A program made the position numbers and the translations under genes. This document shows, in pieces, positions 31,798 through 42,212 of a stretch of 64,000 bases of DNA; position 1 is the stretch's first letter, and each line of letters begins with the position of its first letter. Source of the stretch: Amorphophallus konjac. Taxonomy: Eukaryota; Streptophyta; Magnoliopsida; Alismatales; Araceae. Where the stretch lies: assembly GCA_022559845.1 (NCBI GenBank), contig CM040121.1, positions 511,294,566 through 511,358,565 of the forward strand. Direction: 5' to 3'. The notes under the pieces were generated by a model. The model was not told the origin of the DNA and made no database searches. It saw only the letters and a program-made list of their open reading frames with translations.

Positions 31798-33168
31798 CTA
31801 AAGACGGTGCTGGATATGGGTCAGCTGTTGAGTCCTATCAAGGTCACGGCGCTGCATATTCAGGAGAACTCGGTTCATAGCATGAAAGGCCTCACGTGAG
31901 TCTTCATGGCTCTGGGTGAGAGTGGTCATGTTTGTGGAGAGAGTGTGCATTTGAGTGGCTAAAGAGTCCAAAGCTGTGGAGAAGGAATTTGGATGCTGTG
32001 GTATAGATTCCATCATAGTGCCCATGGTGGCAATATTCTCCCCAAAGATAGAGAGTTATTCCCCAAAGGCATCCACTTGAGTTTCCAGCCCAGTGAACCG
32101 CCTGTCAAAAGTCTCATAGTCCACCCAAGGGTGCTGTCCAGGCCCCTGAGTAGAAGACTCCCCATGATGGAACTATGGTGGGGGAGGCATCTCTTGATCC
32201 ATGTGATGAGGGGAAGGTGGTGGAGGCTGGTCCTCAGCCTGAACTGGAGGAGGAACTGCCCCTTGAGCCTGCTGCTGCCCCTGTTCCTGCTCTGCATCAT
32301 TTTCAACTTATTCTTCATAAGTGGGCACATCACGACGAAGTTCACCATCCGGACCCCAATAATATCCCATATATGTGAAAATCTTGTGGTGATTGTAAAT
32401 ATCATCCTGTCGAACTCGAATGAATACTTCATCACCAAGGTGAACCCTAGTGTATACAAACACGCTTGTCAACTGTGAGGCATAAGGCAGTGATCTCCTT
32501 AGTTGGGTTCGACATGTGCTTATCAAATTGGTCATGAGCCAACCCATGTTAATTAAGCTGCCATTCATAACATGATAAAACAGAAACCTGTGAACTTCAG
32601 TCACCTCATCTCTACTCCCACCCTTTGGATAAATAAGAGACGTGAACATATGGTGTAGAATCCGTTGTAGTGGTGGAAAGTAGTTGGCATTCAACTAAAT
32701 CAAGTCACTGATAGCACGCAAAAAATCACAGTTTGTCATGGCAATAAAGGTATCCTCAACTGCACCATGCCTAAAATTCATATTAGCACCCCTGGCTGAG
32801 ACACCAAAGGCTTGCTGAAAGAGATCGAGTGTGATATGAACTTCTACTCCTTGGACAACAGTATACAGTTCTTCATTTCTCTCAACCAGATTGCCATAAA
32901 ATTGATGTACTAGGTTAGGATAGTACCTAGTGTATCTGGTGACAAAATCAATCCACCCCTCTTGAATTTCAAATAGGGCACATAGATCAGGCAAAATCTC
33001 ATTCACCTCATCGAAATCGACCAGTCGGGGATTGATGATGGGTCGCAGAGGCAAACGAGGTGCTCAACGAGGCACTGGTGCCTGCTGTGGTGGATGAGCC
33101 GGGGCCTCTCGTCTCCCACCGCTTGGATCCCCTTGGGCAGAACACTGAGAACTCCGTCGAGGCGGCAT
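31798..33168 (-). pseudogene. Gag-like ORF of A3 (plant putative transposon protein domain), broken
   Basis: A single 457-codon frame from the ATG at 33168, broken by five stops (near 33063, 32696, 32309 and two more before 32025). The N-terminus is basic (MPPRRSSQCSAQG). The central domain (about 33030-32330) reads RLVDFDEVNEILPDLCALF, then a helical region with WIDFVTRYTRYYPNLVHQFY, VSARGANMNFRHG and GGSRDEVTEVHRFLFYHVMNG. This matches my memory of the plant-only putative transposon protein domain (PF20167). A Pro/Gln-rich linker and a C-terminal coiled coil (LATQMHTLSTNMTTLTQSH) follow. There are no zinc knuckles. Its molecular role is unknown; I infer a gag-like part from its position. 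Confidence 0.65.
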
Positions 33169-33921
33169 CCTGAACTAGAAGAACTCACCGGGAAACCCTT
33201 GAACAAACATTCTCAACCCAGGGGAGTAAGATGGACAAAAAGGGCACACCGAGGACTTGAAGTGAACTTCTCCACAACCGGGATCCTTGGAGGTGGCTTC
33301 ACGAACGCACAAATCGGCCGTGGAGATTTCATCCCAAAACATGACGAACCAACCGGATCTAGTGCAGGTGAAGGAGGAAGATGTTTGTGAGGTTTAGAAA
33401 TGGGGTTTTGGTGTTTTAGGGTTAGGGGAGAGGATAGGAGAGAGAGTGAAGGAGTTGGAATGAAGAAATGGAGAGTGAAGACCCCTTTAAAAGAGGATCG
33501 GATGGTGGTTTGGCCTGCCCGATTCGCCTGGTTCGATCGACCGGACCGGGTCTAGAGGTCGACCGCTAGACCCAAAAATCCCCAATTTTGCAATTTTTTT
33601 CTTTTTTATTTTTCTATATATGGGGACAACCATCCGACCTTCTGATTGAAACCAACATGAAGTGGAGAGAGAGAGAGAAATGATGGAGATTTGAGGAGAC
33701 TTCTCTAAATCCCCCTCAGAAGTTTCCTTAGATCCGACATCACTGGATCCACATTTAATTCAGCAAGGAGTATCTGTCCTTAGAAGTATTTTTCAAGGAG
33801 GGCTATATATACAAATACATTCAAGCATGCAGGAGTGTATGTGAACACACAAGGTATTGAAAGTAAATATAGACAATATGCATGTTTTCCTACCCTTGAT
33901 GCATATGAGTTTCTACAAATG
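33169..33921 (-). other. A3 leader region upstream of its ORF
   Basis: Non-coding. Contains two further GGTCGACC-type words near 33534-33570 and a short GA run at 33663-33679. It is cut at 33921 by element C; the bases AAATG at 33917-33921 would be C's TSD. Confidence 0.5.
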
Positions 33922-35981
33922 TGATGGGAATCAACACTGGGCACTAGCATTTTATTTTTACATTTGTATCCTTTTGTTTGCATGTATACCCTTGGGTTAA
34001 TTGGGTTACAAATGTATGGCAAGTATAAGCCAATGGGTTATTTAGGCTAAGTCAATGGGTTTCTTTGCAAAAAAGGGTTGTGTAGGCCTGGCGTGACCCC
34101 CACTTCATTTCCCATTGGTCCACCTAGGCTATAGGGCCCATGTGGGGCTGGTTCATGGTCCACCTTGGACTTGGACCAAGAAGAGGAGGGAAGAATTCAA
34201 ATTCTATCCCCATTTGTCAAAGGGGCGCCCCCTCCCTTGTCCCCTAGTGGGATTATTTTATTTAACCTTGTCCCCCATTTCCCCATTATACCCCCTTGAC
34301 CAAGGGTATCCTAGGTCATTTGGCTAGGTCTAGGGCTTGTGTATTTAATATCTCTTGTGTCATTTGATCAAATTTAATGAAGAATTATTATGTTGAATGA
34401 TTTTGGGCGCACCTCCCCTCTCTCTCCCTTGTTCTAGTGTGTTCTTCATCTTCTTCCTCCAATCCTCTTCAGATATGATCTAAATCCTCTATCTCCCTCA
34501 AATTTCTTCTTCTTCTCTTCTTCCTCTATCATCTGTGATCATTCGTCGCCGCCGTTCGTGCCGCCGTTGAGCCACCACAAGCTGGTCATCATCCTGCTGC
34601 CCCAAAACTCAGAGTTGCAGGATAGCAGCTCGGTGAAAGGTCCGGTACGAAAGATCCGACCGTTGGATCGTGACGAAACTTTCAGGGTAGATTTTCCCCA
34701 TCAAAGTCCATTCCTAATTTAATTTTGAGGTCAATCAAAACCTGTTTACCCCCTTTCCCAGCCACCTGTTCTTCTTCCCCAAAGTCTGCCTGTGTGTAGA
34801 TCTGTTGGATAGATCTTGGTAGCCGATTTTTCCACCCCCTCAAATGTTGTCTAAAGTTTACAAAAAAACTTAGTGCGTCACCGTAACCCTCCCCTCTACC
34901 CACCATAAAAATCACAGGTCCTAACGTGTTCATTTGATCCTCGGTCAAAGCCCTTGAACAGGGAGTTCAAGTTCTGTCCTGCCTGTTCTGAGTTTCGGGA
35001 TAGTGTGCTTAGTCAATTTACAGTCGCTCCCATTTTCATTCCAGCCGTTGGACAAGTCTGTAATTCCAATATGTCGTAGTATTTTGAGTCATATTTCTAA
35101 CGGTACCCTTTGTGTCCCGATCCGACCTCGTAGTTGGGCGTACCAGCCGATCTCGTCGGAGCGCGCAGATCTGGCCAGAAGCTGAGCAGCGGGACAGCCT
35201 TGGGAAACAAATCCCAAGAAATTGCCCGCCTCCACTCCGGTGACCACCGCTCCCGGGGATCGACCCGGGACACTCCAGGAATGCCCTCGACAGTCGCTGC
35301 AGCCAGGAGCAGCCCCGGACGTCACCGTACTAGCAGCGGGTCCCACGTGCTGTCCTGCGGGCCCGAGTGAACTGAGCTGAACCGGTCGACCTCGTCCGCG
35401 TCCGCCCGAGTGCCACCGACTGCTGCCCGCCAACCCGAGATTGGTGCTCCCGGACCCCACGTGTCGCCTGTTACCTCCCAGCGTGGAGTGGGCTATAGAA
35501 TTAATTCTGTAATTGTTAATTATTGTTGTACCGGGAGTTCCGGATCTCGGCCGGGAAGTCTTCCCCACGCCCCGAGTGTGGAGGTACACTCGCTTTCCCC
35601 CTTTTGTCGTATTTGCTTATTTAGTATGCGTTTTAGATGCCGCTGCATGTGAGTAGGATATCTTACTAGCTAGTTAAATATTAATCACCGCTGTGAGTTG
35701 TGAGTGCGGGACCCGTCCCGTGACTCGTTTTGAGCACGAGAGTGAGCCGACCACCCGAAACTCAAAGCCGGTTTCCCAACCGTGCAAGATCGTCACGTTT
35801 CCCTCGCCGGGGATGACTGTGAGTTAGTGCTTCTTGTTTGGGGCATGATCGCCTCTTCTGGAGCTCGTTCGGTGCCGCGTTGTAGTGTCGTTGCTGGTCG
35901 CGTCATCTTGTGAGTCGCGTCATCCTTTCAAGTCCAAGGGTGCAACCCGTCCGTGTCGAGTCTTGTAGTCATCCCGCATCA
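33922..35981 (+). repeat. 5' LTR of element C
   Basis: 2060 bp, TGATGGGAATCAACACTGG...CCCGCATCA. The first 1.33 kb matches 38502-39830. The later part is GC-rich (35100-35500). No gene inside; ORFs here are antisense or low-complexity. Confidence 0.85.
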
Positions 35982-35984
35982 AAT

Positions 35985-35997
35985 TGGTATCAGAGAC
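35985..35997 (+). other. PBS of element C
   Basis: TGGTATCAGAGAC, initiator-Met type with one change at the 3' side, 3 nt after the LTR end. Confidence 0.8.
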
Positions 35998-36299
35998 AAG
36001 TTTGAGTCTAGGGTAGTCGGTCCCAAGTGTCGCATTGCATTCCGATACCCGGTATATCAAAAGGTGTCTCCGGATGATAGGTTATGCATATTGTGAAGGT
36101 ACTCACTTGCGTGAGTGCGATCTTCGGATCAAAACTCCACCTCGTACCGGATATTGGAGTCTAGGTCGTCCATCTTTTACATTAGTCCGTCCATATAGGT
36201 CGTAGTGAGTCAGTTGTCTTGTCCCAGTGTCTGCATGTCCAACCTACCCATAAGTTCCCCCAATTCCCCATTGGTACCCAGTACCATCGCCCTGACACT

Positions 36300-37610
36300 A
36301 TGGGTGAACTCCGAGGTGCCACCCGGGGATGCCGATCTCTGGATGACTTCTTCGCTCTACTCATGAAGCGCATGGATAGGTTCGAACGAACTGAGAGGGA
36401 TAATACCGACCACTTGGTGGGCCGTTTCAAGGCCATGGAGGACCGTGCCGAGGCTTTCGACCGATTTGTCCAAGGTCTGGTTGGAAAGCTAGAGAGTATG
36501 GGACGAATTCCCCGCCAGGAGCTCCCCGGAGCTGTTCCGGCCCCTCAGGCGCCTGCTACCCAGACCGCCCCTCTAGCCACCCATATTCAGCCCGCTCATG
36601 TAGCCACCTATAGTGGGATTATCCACTTCCCCTATCAGTGCCCTTCACATTCCCCTACCTTAGTGAACTCACATACCGAGGATACCCCACCCGGACTTAC
36701 GCTAGTGAGTCATGAGGTTGACCAAGAGTTGGCCGAGGAGTACCTCGCTGAGGTTGTGGGGCTAGAGAGCGATCCCAAAGAGTGCCTAGTGGACCAGGGT
36801 GAGGTGCTAGCCAATGATTCAATCTTGTTAGTCACCCCAATCCCACCGGTGGTCCTAGAGCTAATCATCAGGGAACCTCTAGTGAGTTGGTTAAGGAAGA
36901 GTTTATTTCCGGATGTCACGTTCCCATGCTACCCTTCCATAGAGCCAGCCTTACAGGTAGTGTCCACCACTTCTTGCACAACTTTTCAATCCTCTTACTT
37001 CGTGGACACCAAGGATGATCTACTCAAGGGATTAGGTTGGCAAATAGAGTTGACCTGCATGTTGGCTCTTATGTCCGATTCACCTAGGTGCATGAGCTTC
37101 ATATACCCATCCTTGGGTTCTATTACTTCCGTCTGCACAGTGGGTCCATACACCAGTGAGCTCATCTTGCTCTTACCACTACCTGACGACCTCCACCACT
37201 TTTCACCCCATGACCCGTTCTCTCCCATGGAGAAGCCCACACCACTCAATAGGTCAGCCACTTCATTGATTTCCTCAGTTGAGGAAGAGCTAGTCTACAT
37301 TGGAGACCTTTACCCGGGGCCGAAAAGGACCTACATCACTGGATTCCTTATCTTTCTTGATCCTTTTAACCCCTCCTCATGGGAACCCATAGATCTCTTG
37401 GTCCTCCAAGAGTCCTACCAACTTACCCAGTTCCCCGTGCAGTCAGTTGTCCCACTTTTACCCGTCTCTCCTACGGTAGCGCCGCCGCTCATGCCTACCG
37501 TACCACTGTCAATGCCCTACGCTGCCGCAGTATGGTCTGATTTCTACTATGCATATGAGAGAGCATCCAGACCCCATCCTTCCCTTGATCCATGTCAAGT
37601 GTCCGGATGA
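36300..37610 (+). CDS. Unrecognised 436-aa ORF in element C
   Basis: Intact frame from the ATG at 36300, about 315 nt after the PBS; an upstream TTG at 36219 is in frame but less likely. Residues 1-75 are charged and helical (FFALLMKRMDRFERTERD, LVGRFKAMEDRAEAFDRFV) and probably coiled coil, like the start of some gag proteins. A Pro/Ala/Gln/Thr-rich linker follows. The rest is hydrophobic with many Pro, Ser and aromatic residues (SWLRKSLFPDVTFPCY, LVYIGDLYPGPKRTYITGF, YAAAVWSDFYYAYERA). I see no zinc knuckle, protease, RT or signal peptide. It is uninterrupted, while the pol remnant downstream has stops. It may be a diverged gag or a captured sequence; I do not know. Confidence 0.55.
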   Translation: MGELRGATRGCRSLDDFFALLMKRMDRFERTERDNTDHLVGRFKAMEDRAEAFDRFVQGLVGKLESMGRIPRQELPGAVPAPQAPATQTAPLATHIQPAHVATYSGIIHFPYQCPSHSPTLVNSHTEDTPPGLTLVSHEVDQELAEEYLAEVVGLESDPKECLVDQGEVLANDSILLVTPIPPVVLELIIREPLVSWLRKSLFPDVTFPCYPSIEPALQVVSTTSCTTFQSSYFVDTKDDLLKGLGWQIELTCMLALMSDSPRCMSFIYPSLGSITSVCTVGPYTSELILLLPLPDDLHHFSPHDPFSPMEKPTPLNRSATSLISSVEEELVYIGDLYPGPKRTYITGFLIFLDPFNPSSWEPIDLLVLQESYQLTQFPVQSVVPLLPVSPTVAPPLMPTVPLSMPYAAAVWSDFYYAYERASRPHPSLDPCQVSG

Positions 37611-37969
37611 CTTTCCCCTCACCCACCTTCTTGTCCTCACACATTTCTGTACCCGAGGATGAGTCTTCTCGAACCGGAGACGGTTGACGAGAGTGGAGAC
37701 TCACGGCCTCAAGTTGTGGGTCAGCTTATCTTTACACTTGGTATGTGCAGACAGTGTCCGTCATTCTTACCTAGTGTTCCTTAGTGTGTCCCGCGTGTTT
37801 GTCGTCAGTCTTGGGAAGTTATTAGGTTGTGTCTCTCTCCGTCTGTCCTCATTCCATAGCCTATGAGTCTGTTTTGATTCATTTACACAGTTTGTTTGTC
37901 AAGCATATAGGAATTGCATAGTCGTCGTAAAATGCCAGCAATACACGATGCAATAAGTTACTTTGTGCT
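37611..37969 (+). other. Element C interior, no gene
   Basis: Short T/C-rich stretch between the ORF and the pol remnant. No motif recognised. Confidence 0.45.
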
Positions 37970-38501
37970 CAAGGCACCACCGTGAGTTCCGAGAGGATGA
38001 TTATGTCATGATCAGGGTCAGACCTGAACGATTTCCCTCGGGAGTCGTGAAGAAGTTGCATGCTCACGGTGTCTGTCCCTTTCAAGTAGTGAGGTGAGTT
38101 GGATCAAACGCATATGTTGTGGACTTGCCAGAGGATTACGGGATCAGCTCCACTCTCAACATCTCGGATCTTGTCGCTTAAAGGGACCCAGCGGTGATAC
38201 CCAGTGAGCCCTTTGAGCCATCTCAACCCATTGTGAGTGACACCACCCTAGAGTGGCCACCTCCAGCCTTGTTACCCCAGCTGCGAGAGGAGATAGAATG
38301 TATACTAGATGAGCAGGTGACGACTACTCAAGACAGAGTGTACCAGCACTATTTGGTGCGTTGGAGGGGACGACATGCGTCCGAAGACACTTGGATCACC
38401 CGGAGCGAGCTACAGAGGATAGGTCCAGATCTGCTGGATCGATACCAGAGCGACCCGAACCCTTACTTGACGGGGTCGAGTTCTTCCCAGCCGAGGAGAA
38501 T
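37970..38501 (+). pseudogene. pol: Integrase tail and chromodomain remnant, element C
   Basis: Begins near HHREFREDDYVMIRVRPERF and runs through GVCPFQVV (GPY/F-like) and SNAYVVDLPEDYGISS, then a chromodomain: IECILDEQVTTTQDRVYQHY, LVRWRGRHASEDTWI, ELQRIGPDLLDRY. Stops at about 38096 and 38179. The frame ends inside the LTR. It is clearly homologous to the C-terminus of element D. A chromodomain would direct integration to marked chromatin, but this remnant lacks the catalytic core. Confidence 0.85.
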
Positions 38502-39830
38502 TGATGGGAATCAACACTGGGCACTAGTATTTTATTTTTGCATTTGTATCCTTTTGTTTGCATGTATACCCTTGGGTTAATTGGGTTGCAAATGTATGGC
38601 AAGTATAAGCCAATGGGTTATTTAGGCTACGTCAATGGGTTTCTTTGCAAAAATGGCCGTGTAGGCCCGGCGGGACCCCCACTTCATTTCCCATTGGTCC
38701 ACCTAGGCTATAGGGCCCATGTGGGGCTGGCCCATGGTCCACCTTGGACTTGGACCAAGGAGAGGAGGGAAGAATTCAAATTCTATCCCCATTTGTCAAA
38801 GGGGCGCCCCCTCCCTTGTCCCCTAGTGGGATTATTTTATTTAACATTGCCCCCCATTTCCCCATTATACCCCCTTGACCAAGGGTATCCTAGGTCATTT
38901 GGCTAGGTCTAGGGATTGTGTATTTAATATCTCTTGTGTCATTTGATCAAATTTAATGAAGAATTATTATGTTGAATGATTTTGGGCGCACCTCCCCTCT
39001 CTCTCCCTTGTTCTAGTGTGTTCTTCATCTTCTTCCTCCAATCCTCTTCAGATTTGATTTAAATCCTCTATCTCCCTCAAATTTCTTCTTCTTCTCTTCT
39101 TCCTCTATCATCTGTGATCATTCACCGCCGCCGCCGCCGTTCGTGCCACCGTTGAGCCACCACAAGCCGGTCATCATCCTGCTGCCCCAAAACTCAGAGT
39201 TACAGAATAGCAGCTCGGTGAAAGATCTGGTACGGGATATCCGACCGTTGGATCATGACAAAACTTTGAGGGTATGTTTCCCTCATCAAAGGTCATTCCT
39301 AGTTAAATTTTGAGGTTGATCAGAACCCGTTTGCCCCCATTCCCAGCCACCTGTTCTTCTTCCCCAAAGTCTGCATGTGTGCAGATCTGCGGGATAGATC
39401 TTGGTAGCCGATTTTTCCACCCATCTAAAGTTTGTAGAAAAACTATGTGCGTCACCGTAACTCTCCCCTCTACCCACCATAACAATCTCAGGTCCTAACG
39501 CATTCATTTGATCCCCGGTCAAAGCTCTTGATCAGGGAGTTCAAGTTCTATCCTGCCTGTTCTGAGTTTCAGGATAGTGTGCTCAGTCAATTTTCAGTCG
39601 CTTCCATTTCATTCCAGCCATTGGACAAGTCTGTAATTTTATATGGTCGTATGATTTTGAGTCCTCTTTCCAACGGTACCCTTTGTGTCCCGATCCGACT
39701 TCGGAGTTGGGTGTACCAGCCGATCTCGTCGGAGCGCGCAGATCTGGCCAAAAGCTGAGCTGCGGGACAGCCTTGGGAAACAAATCCCAAGAAATCGCAC
39801 GCCTCCACTTCGGTGATCGCCGCTCCCGGG
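38502..39830 (+). repeat. 3' LTR of element C, truncated by element D
   Basis: 1329 bp matching 33922-35259. It stops at GCTCCCGGG, where element D begins. The last 720 bp are not in the window. Confidence 0.85.
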
Positions 39831-42201
39831 TGATGTGACACCACCTTGGGGGTGATAGTCACAAGATCGATGCACCTTGGACCTTATCAAGCAAGAACAA
39901 TTCGCAATTGAAACGGACCGATATCGGCGGCCACTCACCCGACATTCACCCAAGTCCCGGGGTAACTCGGTGATGCCGAGTGGAGGTTGTAAGGTCTGGG
40001 CCCTTGCTGGTAGAGGGCCAGCAAGACCAAGGGTTTTCCCAAGAGTATGGAGGCCCAATTCAATGGAGCCGACGTTGTGCCCAGGGCACGGGTTACACAC
40101 TCTCTTCCACGGTGATCTCTTGAAGCAAAGGAGCTTGCGGATCGAGCACTCACTCTCACGGGCCAGCGAAGCTATGAACTAATATTGAAAGAACAAGCAC
40201 TAGGGGAAGCAAGGGTTGGAACACTTACTCGACCGGTTTGAATAAACCGGTCCCGCTCAGAGACGTGGGAGAGCGGGGAAGCGTGGGTTCCCCACACGCC
40301 GCGCCGGTGTAGCTTGAACATGTTTAAAGTATTACAACACTACTCCCCATGCAAGGGGGGGACGAGGGGAGGGGAAGTCACATATACATTCAAACACTAC
40401 CTCCCACAGGGAGGGGCTGTAAGCTGGCCAGGCGGGGAGGGGAGGATCGATCTAGGAGCTACTTGAAAGAAAGTCGTCAGATCTGTCCGCCCTCTGGAAC
40501 AGGGGACAGGCAGTCGAAGTCGGTGCCGCTGCGGCCTATTCTGGACTCCATTGTCGACGAAACCAGTTGGAGAACCTTCGTAGTTGACCCAGAAGGACGT
40601 CCAATTTTTGGAAAAATTTCTGGATGACGACGTTAGACGGGGCAGGGTCGTGAGCAGGGCCTCTGTTCTTTGATTCTGACTGCTACGGTACCACTACAGC
40701 AGGAAGAAGTCACCACGGGCGCTCCTGAGCTTTGATTTAGGCGGGGCCAAAGTCTCTAGATTCGTTGACGAGTCCTCTTCAAACAAAGATCCACGGGGAC
40801 ACCAGAGGAGGTCATAGTAGACAGAAACAGCCCAAACAGTGATCGGGGGTATGTTCAGTCCAAGAGTGGACAGAACAGCGCAGCCGGGGGAGAAAAATGA
40901 GAACTCTTAGCTCCGGATGCCGAACGGGGTGCCGCTTCTTGATTCAGGAAGTAGACTCGTCGTAGAAGATCTCAGCCAAGCCTCACTTCCAGATCTTTAA
41001 GATGATGGCCGTGGGAGCCTCTGCAAATCGCTTCAAGTTGGTAGTCTAGAGGAAGACGCGCAGTCTAGGGAGATCAGATCCTTCAGGCAGCCACGAGCTC
41101 AGAATGGAACGAGACCACTGCCGTTATGAAGAGGACGTAGAGACGCTTCCAACGGTACCACTTGGGCTTCTAGGGATGCCGGGATGACATCGTGGTTGAA
41201 TCTGCAAGATGCTGGTACTCTACTGCCTGCGAACTGAGAACTACAGGTTGAAGATGGGAGGTGGGAAATGAGGTAAATGGGAGGGGAAAGGGGGTGGATG
41301 GGTGTGGAGGCAACCCTTGGGTGTTAGGGGGTATGGAAGGGGGCAAACCAAGGTGAGGGAGGGGGAGAATGGGGACAGTGAGGTGTTCTAGCAGGTGGTG
41401 AGAGAGTGAGTTACGAATTTGGGACTAGGAGGGAGGGGAAGAGGGATGATGGTTTCCCTATTTGGGGTGGTCTAGGGCTTGTGGGAGGAGAGAGTGGAGG
41501 GAAAATATTCAAACTTCTCTTGGGAGATGGAAGATTGCATGTGGAAGAGGGAGGATTGTGTTGGGGAGAGTGGGATTGTGTTGGGAAGAACAATATTCTC
41601 TTAGGGAGGGGAGATATTTGGTGGGATTTGGTGGGAGGGGAATGATGGCACCTAGGGGAGTGGAAAAGTAGTGGAGGTGGAAGCTTGGGTGGAGGATGAG
41701 GTGGAGGAGAGAGGTGGGATTTGAATTTGGGGAAGGGGGAAAGAGAAAGAGAGGGGTGGGTGGGATTCTCTCCCTAGGGATTCTCACCCTACTAATTGAT
41801 TCTCTCCACAAGAAATTTGAATTTTGAACTCACAAAATGGCAACTTTCATTCACATAAAATGGGGGGAATGGGGTCATGTATATAGGCAACCCACATTTT
41901 ACAATAAGTCCCCGACTCTTGATACAATGACACATAACCAAGGGGGTAGGGGGCGCCCTTGGGCCTCGCCCAATGAATTGGGCCCATCAACCAACTAACC
42001 AACCTAATAACACTCAAACTTAGGTAAATAAATCAAAGACCTAGGGAAATGACTCAAATAAAAGGGAAAATACATCAAATGACTCAAATAGAAAGCTAAA
42101 AATGGATAATTGGGCCCACATAGAGTGATGCCCGAGCTCACACAACTCCGGAGTGTGACGATGATCTGAGCCAGAGAGAGTCGTCGGTGATGCCTCCATC
42201 A
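39831..42201 (-). repeat. 3' LTR of element D
   Basis: 2371 bp, TGATGTGACACC...CCTCCATCA on the plus strand. Hairpins GACCGGTTT/AAACCGGTC (40231-40252), GGGGAA/TTCCCC (about 40276-40294) and CCTCCC/GGGAGG (40400-40414). 41230-41830 is very G-rich on the plus strand. The site of the A2 insertion in the other LTR is intact here (GTCGG at 40519-40523). No gene inside. Confidence 0.88.
41279..41302 (+). other. Potential G-quadruplex in D LTR
   Basis: Four G runs (3, 4, 5 and 3 long) with loops of 1, 3 and 5 nt. The same sequence is in the other LTR at 57028-57051. It lies on the strand opposite to the element transcript. Confidence 0.55.
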
Positions 42202-42212
42202 AATCCCCTGGG
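42202..42212 (-). other. PPT of element D
   Basis: The minus strand reads CCCAGGGGATT between the pol stop and LTR head TGATGGAGG. Element C has CCGAGGAGAAT at the same place. Confidence 0.6.

Larger units (their letters stand above)
29666..33921 (-). mobile_element. Element A3: copia-LTR non-autonomous element, right end lost
   Basis: Starts with an LTR (29666-31206) whose head TGAAGTCCCGCGATCAATG and tail ACTCAACA match A1 and A2. It is followed by a PPT and a different minus-strand ORF (33168-31798). The interior runs to 33921, where element C begins; the PBS and second LTR are not seen. It is related to A1 and A2 by LTR but not by coding content. Confidence 0.75.
33922..39830 (+). mobile_element. 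Element C: chromovirus derivative with replaced interior
   Basis: 5' LTR 33922-35981, PBS at 35985, interior 35982-38501, 3' LTR 38502-39830 cut by element D. The interior is only 2.5 kb. It keeps the integrase C-terminus and chromodomain of a Ty3/gypsy chromovirus but no gag, protease, RT or integrase core. In their place is an unrecognised 436-aa ORF. The two LTRs are very similar by eye. Confidence 0.85.

Noticed and set aside
34682..35652. ORFs of 60-166 aa in the GC-rich part of element C's LTR
   Set aside because: They lie inside an LTR, are on both strands, and have no domain.
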